Shown here piece after piece: positions 52,125-59,770 of a DNA stretch of 64,000 bases. Position numbers and translations under genes: made by a program. Numbering within the stretch: position 1 is the first letter of the stretch; every line of letters begins with the position of its first letter. This DNA comes from Neptunitalea chrysea (GTDB lineage: Bacteria > Bacteroidota > Bacteroidia > Flavobacteriales > Flavobacteriaceae): NCBI RefSeq assembly GCF_027924145.1, contig NZ_BRVP01000004.1:62001-126000 (forward strand), in the 5' to 3' direction. A model generated the notes under the pieces. That model saw nothing but the letters and a program-made list of their open reading frames with translations. It was not told the origin of the DNA and ran no database searches.

Positions 52125-53306
52125 TTAAATGTTATTGGTTAATCCTACGGCTACTTCAAACTCATGTACAATGCCATTGGCCACAATAGAAACTTTTACC
52201 GTTACCGGTGCTGTACTGTTTACTATTTGCTTGTTATCTATGGCTGTTTCGTAACCGCTTATTTCTCCATTGGCAACCATTTGATCAAGTTTTGTATCAA
52301 TCAAAGTTTTCCAATAGGCAGCTGTAGTAGCTGCTATATATCCGGTTTGCGGATCTTTCTTTACTACTCCTTTTACTCGAGGTAAAAGTGTGGTTCTAAT
52401 GATGCGCGCTGCTTTGTTCCAAACACGGTTGTTTTCAATAAATGCGAAGTCGCTTTCTTCATCCACACAGGTGTAACTGTTTTCAATGAAGTAACCAGGA
52501 TATTCCTGGTAAGCAGCAATAGCAATATAACCGTTGGTAATGATGGATTGTAACACGGCATTGTCTACTGTCTCAATATCGTTGCCATCACTTAAATAAG
52601 CATTCAACCATACAGCTTCGGTATCATCCGTTAACGGATAACTTTCATTGCCTCTATAAGCTAATGGTTTACTTTCGATGTCTACAGATCCTAAGTTTTC
52701 ATAAACTCCGCGAACCGCTAACATCCCCAGTGCTGCACCCAAAGCTGTGATGCCGTCATTGGCAGCACAACCTACCAATACCGAAGTATTAGGTGCATCT
52801 AAAGCGCGTAGATCTTCTGTATAATCGTCCAAGCCATTGGCACCAATCAAAGCGAAATCTAGTAAACGGTTTTGTGCTGCAAAGCCATTGATAATGGTTT
52901 GCTGTCCGTTAATAGTGGTTACTAAGTTTGGTGTTTCACTATCATAGGTCATGTAAATACCGTAACCTTTTACCTCTTTGTTTTGGCTGATGAATGCCTG
53001 AATATCTGCCACCACATCACTGTTGAACAAATACAACGTTGCTTCTGGTGCTAAACGGAAAAACTCCGTAATATCCTGGTGCAGCGTTAAACTGTTGTTG
53101 GCATCATAACTTTCATTGATGCCTAACTGTTCAGCATCGTATACTGCAGTAATAGCCACACCTTTTCCACCATTGTTCACAGCAGTTGCAACGGCGTCTG
53201 CAGGCATACCAATTACAATAAGGCCTACATGGTTGTCTGTACCATTGGCCAAACGTTGTAACCCGCCCTGTAGTTTTTCAATATTTACCCCGTCTAACTT
53301 TGCCAT
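52125..53306 (-). CDS. Contractile tail sheath protein, DUF2586-like
   Basis: A 393-residue protein beginning MAKLDGVNIEKLQGGLQRLA, with LIVIGMPADAVATAV, NSLTLHQDITEFFRLAPEAT, TSVLVGCAANDGITALGAAL and the C-terminal subdomain VNSTAPVTVKVSIVANGIVH. It resembles the DUF2586 sheath family of Bacteroidota phages. It shows the phage is a myovirus type. Three bases separate it from the tail-tube gene. Confidence 0.82.
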   Translation of the reverse strand: MAKLDGVNIEKLQGGLQRLANGTDNHVGLIVIGMPADAVATAVNNGGKGVAITAVYDAEQLGINESYDANNSLTLHQDITEFFRLAPEATLYLFNSDVVADIQAFISQNKEVKGYGIYMTYDSETPNLVTTINGQQTIINGFAAQNRLLDFALIGANGLDDYTEDLRALDAPNTSVLVGCAANDGITALGAALGMLAVRGVYENLGSVDIESKPLAYRGNESYPLTDDTEAVWLNAYLSDGNDIETVDNAVLQSIITNGYIAIAAYQEYPGYFIENSYTCVDEESDFAFIENNRVWNKAARIIRTTLLPRVKGVVKKDPQTGYIAATTAAYWKTLIDTKLDQMVANGEISGYETAIDNKQIVNSTAPVTVKVSIVANGIVHEFEVAVGLTNNI

Positions 53307-53308
53307 GT

Positions 53309-53677
53309 TTACTCGTTGGTATTAGTGGTGAATTCTTCTTTCTTTTTAGCGTAAGCAGCTGCTACTGTTTTACGATCATCAGCTTCAAAACCTAACGCCT
53401 CAAGCTCTTCAATAGTTGCAGCGTTTTCAATCAAACCAATAGCATCTACTGCAGACACTTTGGTTTTAGTTTCGTCTGCATTCGTATCCTCTTTTGTAGG
53501 CGTTTCGCGTTCAAAAGTGTATACAGTTCCTTTAGCACCTGCATGCAAGCCCGCATGGTTTTTATTGCGGAAAATGTTCCCATCTACCGTAGCAAACACT
53601 TCTTTATCATTTGGGTACTGTTCTAAAACTTTAGCGGCCTTTTCCTTGAGATCCGCTTTGGAATATGTTTTTTTCAT
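53309..53677 (-). CDS. Hypothetical phage protein in the Mu gp37/gp38 region
   Basis: A 122-residue soluble protein (KKTYSKADLKEKAAKVLEQY, a beta hairpin DKEVFATVDGNIF, then KNHAGLHAGAKGTVYTFER) with a Thr/Glu-rich linker and a small helical C-terminus (IGLIENAATIEELEALGF, resembling short helical-hairpin linkers). Its start overlaps the spanin stop by 4 bp. No family recognised. Confidence 0.6.
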   Translation of the reverse strand: MKKTYSKADLKEKAAKVLEQYPNDKEVFATVDGNIFRNKNHAGLHAGAKGTVYTFERETPTKEDTNADETKTKVSAVDAIGLIENAATIEELEALGFEADDRKTVAAAYAKKKEEFTTNTNE

Positions 53678-54168
53678 CCTCTTATGTTGTTAATGATTTT
53701 AAATATGAAATAGCCAACAATACAGGCTATGATAATTAGGAATAGTTTTCCCATTGTGAGGTATAGTTTTTGAAACCAGGATAGCTCCGCAGGAACGATC
53801 ACCGGCACTTCAATTTCTATCTTCTCTTTTTCATAGGTACTTTTCCATTGTGCAAAAAGCTCTTCCGCTTCCGCTTCACAGTCTACGTTTAAATTGCCCT
53901 GATCATCTAGGTTAACCTTTGGCTCTTTTAATTTGCGCCCTGGTTTACTTTCCGGATCTTTTAAAACAGGTTTACCATTTACACAATCAATATAGGCGCG
54001 GTAATAGCTGCTATCTTTCTCTACTTGAAAAACCGTATCGTGTACCGTTTCGGTAATGGTTTTGGTGATTTCCTTTTCAATGATCATTGGCTTTTTAGTT
54101 CCACAGCTTACCATCCATAAGACGGTAAACAAGAACAAAAACCATATAGCTATAACTCGCTTTTTCAT
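53674..54168 (-). CDS. Putative unimolecular spanin
   Basis: A 164-residue protein with a lipoprotein signal (lipobox LWMVSC, Cys22) and a second hydrophobic segment near the C-terminus (about 137-160, LYLTMGKLFLIIIACIVGYF) followed by a short positive tail. The linker (IIEKEITKTITETVHDTVFQ and later acidic/Lys-rich stretches) is long enough to span the periplasm. Outer-membrane lipid anchor plus inner-membrane helix in one chain is the layout of T1 gp11-type u-spanins, which fuse the membranes at lysis. It lies 3 bp after the endolysin gene. Layout is seen; function is inferred. Confidence 0.75.
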   Translation of the reverse strand: MKKRVIAIWFLFLFTVLWMVSCGTKKPMIIEKEITKTITETVHDTVFQVEKDSSYYRAYIDCVNGKPVLKDPESKPGRKLKEPKVNLDDQGNLNVDCEAEAEELFAQWKSTYEKEKIEIEVPVIVPAELSWFQKLYLTMGKLFLIIIACIVGYFIFKIINNIRG

Positions 54169-54171
54169 AGT

Positions 54172-54570
54172 TTAACGATAATCCCATCTTGCACGATATC
54201 CGCGGATATCGTAGTGAATAAATGTTTTATAGATACCTACACCTCCTTGCTTCATCTTACCAGTAGCAATTAAATGTTCAATAGCGCTTTTAACTTGCAA
54301 AGGAGACTTTCCTTGAGCTTTTATATCACCAGCCTTACCTTTTTTATGTTGGCTGTTTTTAGAGGTTTTATAACCTCTTGATGGAAGTACTACATCATTG
54401 TAATGTGGACTTCTATAACCGTTGGTAAGAGTGATTGGAACTCCTAAATAGTCTCTTAAAACTTGAAGGTTTTTTGCTAGCTCCTTTACATTCTGCAATA
54501 CACTATAAGGCATCACGGAACCATCTTTACATTCAAACTCGGACTTATTGAAATTCTCTGTTAATTGCAT
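54172..54570 (-). CDS. M15-family peptidase endolysin
   Basis: A 132-residue D-alanyl-D-alanine endopeptidase-type enzyme (Peptidase_M15_3). It has NGYRSPHYN, the zinc motif SQHKKGKAGD (His75, Asp82) and FIHYDIRGYRARW (His119, Asp121). It should cut the peptide part of murein at lysis. No signal peptide, so a holin or other exporter is needed; the single-helix protein at 46139-46510 is one candidate. Followed by the u-spanin gene. Confidence 0.88.
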   Translation of the reverse strand: MQLTENFNKSEFECKDGSVMPYSVLQNVKELAKNLQVLRDYLGVPITLTNGYRSPHYNDVVLPSRGYKTSKNSQHKKGKAGDIKAQGKSPLQVKSAIEHLIATGKMKQGGVGIYKTFIHYDIRGYRARWDYR

Positions 54571-54656
54571 CTGTGATTGTTTTATTCCCCCTTGAGGGAG
54601 CGGCCGAGGGCTCTACCTACAGCCGCCTGGCTAATTCAGAAATCTAGTTTATAACT

Positions 54657-55673
54657 CTATGCTGCTTTCCCCGAAATGATTGCAGCAGACCCTTCAATTC
54701 CATAGGCAACAATGATGTTGTACAATCTGAAGCCTATTGTGTTTTCTCTGTTTTCTGGATCTTCTGTATCGGCACGTGCAAAACGCTTGACAGTTCCGTT
54801 TGCTTTGGCAGTTGATCCTTTGTGGAATACTACAGAACTCTTACGTCCGGAAGTCTCAGAACCAAAAGGTATTTTTTCTAAGGTAGTATCATCGTACTCT
54901 GGAGTCGTTGAATCTTCATAGATGATGAATCCGTAGTAATTACGGCTAATAGCACCTTCTTTGTGGTTATGATATTGCGTGTAGAACTTTCTATCTTCAT
55001 CTAATAGATCAGAACAATGATCATCTGACAATACTAGAATGCGCCCTTTCTTGGAAATACCGGCCTTATTCATTTTGGCTTGTAAAGTTCTCAAGTCTTT
55101 ACTAGTCAATTTTAAGCGCCCGGTTCCATCATCTTCACCAGTGGTTTCTAATACAAAAAGGTTTTCCGTTTCATCAGCTGCTTGTGGCGCTAAACCATGC
55201 AACCCATATTCTGCAGTGGTATCCTCTAAAGTTTCACGGTGCTGCATTTGCACATCGTTTACTTTTTCATAAGGTAAGGCGTTTAGTTCGTCATCAGTCA
55301 CTATAGTGTTTTCGGTATCGAACTTGTGCAAAGCCACTACTACATGGCTGTCATCTCTTTGGTTGCTAACAATAGGATAATTGGTATTATCAATTAAGAC
55401 TTTAGGCGCTGCACCTCGTTTGGGAATTTTAATGGTATCGTTGTTTACCCAACTTTGTTTAGATCGTATTTCGCTTACCCACGTATGCTCATGGCGTAAT
55501 TGTTTGATCATTTCCCGCTCGGCTAATTCATTTTTAACCGGTAATGCTACCGTAGTAGCAGCTGCCATTGATACAGTGCCGCCTGAATGCGCGTCTCCTG
55601 TAAAGGCATAACTAGCACCTGTAGCAATGGCTACAATTGCAATAAATAATAGAACTCTTAAGAACTTTTTCAT
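54657..55673 (-). CDS. Major capsid protein with signal-like N-terminus
   Basis: A 338-residue protein. The body (VKNELAEREMIKQLRHEHTW, DTIKIPKRGAAPKVLIDNTN, TYDDTTLEKIPFG-like stretches, GFRLYNIIVAYGIEGSAAII) fits a HK97-fold capsid subunit of the Bacteroidota Mu-like type, and it directly follows the protease/scaffold gene. Oddly, residues 1-24 look like a Sec signal (MKKFLRVLLFIAIVAIATGA). A capsid subunit should not be exported, so this may be a delta-like segment removed by the prohead protease, or it may target assembly to the membrane. An internal Met about residue 36 could be an alternative start. Confidence 0.75.
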   Translation of the reverse strand: MKKFLRVLLFIAIVAIATGASYAFTGDAHSGGTVSMAAATTVALPVKNELAEREMIKQLRHEHTWVSEIRSKQSWVNNDTIKIPKRGAAPKVLIDNTNYPIVSNQRDDSHVVVALHKFDTENTIVTDDELNALPYEKVNDVQMQHRETLEDTTAEYGLHGLAPQAADETENLFVLETTGEDDGTGRLKLTSKDLRTLQAKMNKAGISKKGRILVLSDDHCSDLLDEDRKFYTQYHNHKEGAISRNYYGFIIYEDSTTPEYDDTTLEKIPFGSETSGRKSSVVFHKGSTAKANGTVKRFARADTEDPENRENTIGFRLYNIIVAYGIEGSAAIISGKAA

Positions 55674-55743
55674 CTGTTTTAAATTAAAGTTTAGTTTAAG
55701 TGGTTAGGCTGTTGTAAGATTTTGTTATATGTTTCTTAGCTTT

Positions 55744-56880
55744 TTAGTTACCGAAGTAAGCAGCTTCTAAGGCTTCCGCTTTCTCAGGATCATCTACCTT
55801 CATTTGTTCGTAAGCTTCCGGGTCTTTGCTGATGTAGTCATCCAACGTCCAATCTTTACGAGCTGCCTCAAGGTTTTTATCAGCTGGCTTTTTGGTTTTG
55901 TTGCTTAGTTTCTCTAAAGATTCAAGCCCATCAATCAACTCTTCAGTTGCTTTGTAATCGGCAGCGGCCAATTTCTCATACTGCGAAACCTGTGCTGCAG
56001 TAATCTTTTTGTCTTTTAAAGCACCGGCAACAAGTGTTTTGGCTTTGTCCTTTTTCTTGTCGTCGTCTTTTTGCTTTTTACTAGCCACAGCATCTACATG
56101 TTTAGCAGCATTCACCTTCATTTGGTTTTTAGCAGCTTCTATCTGTGCATCGGTGGCGTCTGCAGGCAATCCTAGCCATGCAATTAACTCCTCTCTGTTC
56201 ATATGATAATCTTCGTTTTTGTTTGAATTAGGTTTACGTAGCTCAGGAATATTAGGAGCTCCACAAGCGACTAATGCTTGTTTCATTTCGGCATTGATTT
56301 CTTCCTCTTCATCCAAAATGAAATCAATAAGCCCTTTTTCTTTGGCCTCGGTTGCGGTCATCCAGTAATCACCTTTTGCCCATAGTTCTTCAACTTCGTC
56401 TTCAGAAATACCCATCTTTTTGGCATAGGCCTTTTTGTAAGCAGTAGTAGTATTACGCAACATTTTAAGATCGCGCTCTACTTCATCTTCATTACCACCG
56501 GTCATAAGCATTGGCTTATGAATCATAAATTGGCTATTTAAATATGCGCTTGTGGGGAAACAAGCAGCGAGGTAAGTTCCGGCACTGGCACACAATGCAC
56601 CCACCGTAATTTGTACACTTTTAAAGCGCTTTAATTGGTTTACAATTTCATTAGCTTCAAACACACTACCGCCTTCTGTATTCAAATACAAATCGGCATG
56701 CGTATGTTTTTTTAGTAAATCATCTACCAAACGAGTAAATTCTTTACCGTTGTTTTCGTTCCAATTGCTAATTGCGCCTACAATGCGTAGGGAAGCTTTT
56801 CCGGCTTTACTTTCTGCAAATAGTTCTAGTTTTCTGCCTGCAGCGCCACTACCTATTATGAGTACTTTTCGACTTTTCAC
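55744..56880 (-). CDS. ClpP-type prohead protease fused to scaffold
   Basis: A 378-residue protein. Residues 1-200 are a ClpP-like serine protease: VGAISNWNENNGKEFTRLVD, LYLNTEGGSVFEANEIV, nucleophile Ser in GALCASAGTYLAAC and His in SQFMIHKPML. Residues about 225-378 are charged coiled coil (QIEAAKNQMKVNAAKHVDAV, KKQKDDDKKKDKAKTLVAGA), as in prohead scaffolds. A Met at about 226 (MNREELIAWLGLPADATDAQ) could start a nested scaffold protein. First gene of the minus-strand late block, 71 bp upstream of the capsid gene. Confidence 0.87.
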   Translation of the reverse strand: MKSRKVLIIGSGAAGRKLELFAESKAGKASLRIVGAISNWNENNGKEFTRLVDDLLKKHTHADLYLNTEGGSVFEANEIVNQLKRFKSVQITVGALCASAGTYLAACFPTSAYLNSQFMIHKPMLMTGGNEDEVERDLKMLRNTTTAYKKAYAKKMGISEDEVEELWAKGDYWMTATEAKEKGLIDFILDEEEEINAEMKQALVACGAPNIPELRKPNSNKNEDYHMNREELIAWLGLPADATDAQIEAAKNQMKVNAAKHVDAVASKKQKDDDKKKDKAKTLVAGALKDKKITAAQVSQYEKLAAADYKATEELIDGLESLEKLSNKTKKPADKNLEAARKDWTLDDYISKDPEAYEQMKVDDPEKAEALEAAYFGN

Positions 56881-57036
56881 ATGACAAAATTGAGCCTTAA
56901 AAAGGAGGCTTGAAAATTGCTATTTCTTATTAGTGGTAAATCACACCTAATTTATTTACAACCACTTACCAAATAGAAACTATAAATTTCAAGGGCGGTA
57001 TTATATGTAGACTTTTGTCTTGTAAAACAGTGATAC
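56881..57036. promoter_or_regulatory. Divergent late promoter region
   Basis: 156 bp between the protease/scaffold start (minus) and the small-terminase start (plus), with no open frame of use. It must carry promoters for both virion blocks. No clear Bacteroidota -33/-7 pair is visible, which would fit control by a phage late activator. Confidence 0.45.
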
Positions 57037-57570
57037 ATGGCAAAAGATTCTGAAAGAAGTGTCGCCCGAATTCTATACATAGACCAGGGAAAAAGCAATA
57101 AGGAAATTGCAGAGAAACTTGGTGTACAAGAAAAAACGGTTGGCAACTGGGTTAAAAAATACGGTTGGAAAGAAGAGCGTGATGCTCGAGATAATAACGT
57201 AGATGCGCGTATTGAAAATATCAAGGCGGTAATAGATGATATTATTGCAGATAGAACAAGTGCTAGGTTAAAAATTAAGCAAGTTAAAATAGACTTAGAA
57301 CACCCAAGAACTCCAGAAGACGAGGCCAAAACATTACGAGATGAATTGAGCACTTTAAAAAAAGAAATTGTTGGCTACGATGATTCCATTAGCAAATGGA
57401 ATAAAACGCTTGACAACTTCAACAAAGAAAACAAGGTTTCTTTAGCCACGTATTTACATGTGATGGATGAGCTGTTTAAAGACATGCAAGCTCATAACCA
57501 GGACCTATATTTAAAAACGCTCGATTTTCAAGAGCAACACATTAGCAAAGTAAGCGTACAATTAGGATGA
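57037..57570 (+). CDS. Terminase small subunit
   Basis: A 177-residue protein with an N-terminal helix-turn-helix (RSVARILYIDQGKSNKEIAE, KLGVQEKTVGNWVKKYGW) and a central coiled coil (SARLKIKQVKIDLEHPRTPE to SLATYLHVMDELFKDM). This HTH-plus-coiled-coil layout, the gene's place two before the large subunit and the length fit a DNA-recognising small terminase (Mu gp27-like). Its stop overlaps the next start (ATGA). Confidence 0.78.
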   Translation: MAKDSERSVARILYIDQGKSNKEIAEKLGVQEKTVGNWVKKYGWKEERDARDNNVDARIENIKAVIDDIIADRTSARLKIKQVKIDLEHPRTPEDEAKTLRDELSTLKKEIVGYDDSISKWNKTLDNFNKENKVSLATYLHVMDELFKDMQAHNQDLYLKTLDFQEQHISKVSVQLG

Positions 57571-57833
57571 TACTAAAAAGACTCATAGGCCTTTTAATAC
57601 AAAAGGCACCGAAGGAACAATTCTATCTTGAATTAGGTTCATACTTTATAAGAAAGGGAACCGGCTACCAAGTTGGAGATGCTTTTGAATACAAACAACG
57701 TAGAACTGGCAAAGCCAAAACACTACGCATTCAAAACCTATTCTACAACTTTAAAGAAAACCGAATCACATACCGATTCGATAAGAAACCCATTTTAAAC
57801 AGCGAAGCAGCAGGAGTTGAAGAGAGAGGATAA
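57567..57833 (+). CDS. Small hypothetical protein between terminase genes
   Basis: An 88-residue basic protein (MILKRLIGLLIQKAPKEQFY, ELGSYFIRKGTGYQVGDAFE) that looks like a small SH3-like beta barrel: VGDAFEYKQRRTGKAKTLRI, NLFYNFKENRITYRF. No family recognised. It overlaps the large-terminase frame by 17 bp. Could be a terminase accessory. Confidence 0.6.
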   Translation: MILKRLIGLLIQKAPKEQFYLELGSYFIRKGTGYQVGDAFEYKQRRTGKAKTLRIQNLFYNFKENRITYRFDKKPILNSEAAGVEERG

Positions 57834-59352
57834 AATAGCATTAGAACGGTATAAGAAACGTTTGGAGTTTGCGCGATCAGCAGGACAAATAAATCCTTAT
57901 GAAACAAAAGATGAGCAAAAAGCACGTATAGAACGTGCTAAACGTGATCCTGAATATTTAGTACAGGAGTATTTTCCTCATTATGCAACTGCAGCATGTG
58001 CAGACTTTCAAATAGAGAGTGCCATGTTAACTCTTAAAAATCCTACTATTAAATTATTTGACCAATGGGGTCGCGGTTTAGCCAAATCTGTCTGGGATGA
58101 TATTATAAAACCTTTTTGGTTATGGATTCAAAATGAAGCTCATTATATGGTTGTTGTAACCGTAAATAAAGATAGAGCCGCAGAACTTGCTGAGGATTTG
58201 CGGGCAGAGTTTGAAGCTAACCCTAAAATAATACATGATTTTGGGGAACAATCTAAATCAGGCCAATGGGAAAAAGGCTTCTATATTACTAAAGACGGAT
58301 TCATTGTTAAAGGGTTAGGTGCTGGGCAAAGTGTACGGGGACTTAGGGTAAAAAGTCGTAGACCTGATTACATTGTAGTTGACGATTTAGAGACAAAAGA
58401 AACAGTAAAAAACCCAGCAAGGCAAGATGAATATGTTAAATGGATAGAACGGGATTTGATACCAACAATGGACGGAAAAATCCGTCGATTTTTGTATGCT
58501 AATAATAGGTTTGCTCCGGTAATGATCCAAACTAAACTACAGGAAAAGCACCCTAAATGGAAGGTGCTACAAGTTAATGCTTATGACCCAGTGACGTATA
58601 AACCTACTTGGTGGCAAAAATATGATGACGATTATTACAGAGAGCTTGAAGACCCCGATGAAGGAATCGGAATTTTAGCTGCTCAAGCCGAATATAACAA
58701 TAAACCTCATGTTGAAGGAACAATTTTTAAACAGGAAAATGTACAATGGGGAAAAATGCCTAAAATCAATCATTTCAATATCATTTTTGGTTTTTGGGAT
58801 ATAGCCTATGCAGGTACTAAAACAAGTGATTACAATGCTATTGTTTTACAAGGCGTAATTAATGGTGATTATTGGATTATTGATAATTTTTGTAAGCAAA
58901 GCAAAATGGCTGAAGCCGTAGCTTATATGTGTAATATTACTAAAGATTGGCTTAAACGTGCACCAACTGTAACCATACACTGGAGGTATGAGGCGCAATT
59001 TTGGAATGATGAAGTTGAACGTATTATACAAGAAGGGCAAAAACTATACAATGTAAAACTTAACATCTCTAGGTTTGATGGTCCTAAAACAAAAAAGTAC
59101 GATCGTATTTTACGCCTACACCCATATTACCAAAGTGGACGTATTTATTATTCCGATAAGCTGAAAAGTAACAATGATACCCAAACCGGTATTGCTCAAT
59201 TAATGGGAATAGAGCCGGGTTACAAAACACATGACGACTGGCCAGACGCCCACCAACAAGGTATTGCTTTACTAGAACCTTACAACGGTAAAGGCAAAGG
59301 AAATGGTAAAATGAAACAAGGCCGTATGAAGCCAAAACACGCTAGAATATGA
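57817..59352 (+). CDS. Terminase large subunit (TTG start)
   Basis: A 511-residue packaging motor: Walker A-like GRGLAKS (85-91, Ala for Gly as in several phage TerL), Walker B DYIVVDDLET, coupling region, and an RNase H-like nuclease domain (IIFGFWDIAYAGTKTSDYNA, GYKTHDDWPDAHQQGIALLE). The frame has no ATG before residue 70; a stop lies at 57796-57798, so TTG at 57817 is the only plausible start. It overlaps the preceding gene by 17 bp, so coupling is likely. Confidence 0.9.
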   Translation: MKREDKIALERYKKRLEFARSAGQINPYETKDEQKARIERAKRDPEYLVQEYFPHYATAACADFQIESAMLTLKNPTIKLFDQWGRGLAKSVWDDIIKPFWLWIQNEAHYMVVVTVNKDRAAELAEDLRAEFEANPKIIHDFGEQSKSGQWEKGFYITKDGFIVKGLGAGQSVRGLRVKSRRPDYIVVDDLETKETVKNPARQDEYVKWIERDLIPTMDGKIRRFLYANNRFAPVMIQTKLQEKHPKWKVLQVNAYDPVTYKPTWWQKYDDDYYRELEDPDEGIGILAAQAEYNNKPHVEGTIFKQENVQWGKMPKINHFNIIFGFWDIAYAGTKTSDYNAIVLQGVINGDYWIIDNFCKQSKMAEAVAYMCNITKDWLKRAPTVTIHWRYEAQFWNDEVERIIQEGQKLYNVKLNISRFDGPKTKKYDRILRLHPYYQSGRIYYSDKLKSNNDTQTGIAQLMGIEPGYKTHDDWPDAHQQGIALLEPYNGKGKGNGKMKQGRMKPKHARI

Positions 59353-59768
59353 TCTACTTAACCAACGATGATTTAAAAGCAGATAGCATACAGCGCTATA
59401 TTGATGAAAGTACAGCCGACTATACTGATGCTATAGATAAAGCTGAAGAAAAAGCAATTTCTCTGGCTAAAACGTATTTGTCCGGACGGTATGATGTAGC
59501 CACCATTTTTGATGAAGATTCACCCGTCATTGATGGGTTGTTGGTTGATATCCTGGTGAAGATTACATTGCATAAAATCTTTGGTAGAAATGCAGCGCGT
59601 AGACTTCCAACCGATATCAAAGAAGAATATGATTGGGCGGTAGCAACCTTGGAGAAAATAAACTCAGGGAAGCTTACCATTCAACTACCCAAAGCCACCG
59701 ATGAAAGTGGTAATACCAAAAGCACTTCCATGTTTGGGAGCAACCGAAACGATAATTATTTCATATAA
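59349..59768 (+). CDS. DUF1320 protein (Mu gp36 type)
   Basis: A 139-residue protein of the DUF1320 family: YLTNDDLKADSIQRYIDEST, AISLAKTYLSGRYDVATIFD and KITLHKIFGRNAARRLPTDI. In Mu this head-tail connector-type protein is gp36. Here it is placed before the portal rather than after the capsid gene, an altered order. Overlaps the terminase stop by 4 bp. Confidence 0.85.
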   Translation: MIYLTNDDLKADSIQRYIDESTADYTDAIDKAEEKAISLAKTYLSGRYDVATIFDEDSPVIDGLLVDILVKITLHKIFGRNAARRLPTDIKEEYDWAVATLEKINSGKLTIQLPKATDESGNTKSTSMFGSNRNDNYFI

Positions 59769-59770
59769 CT

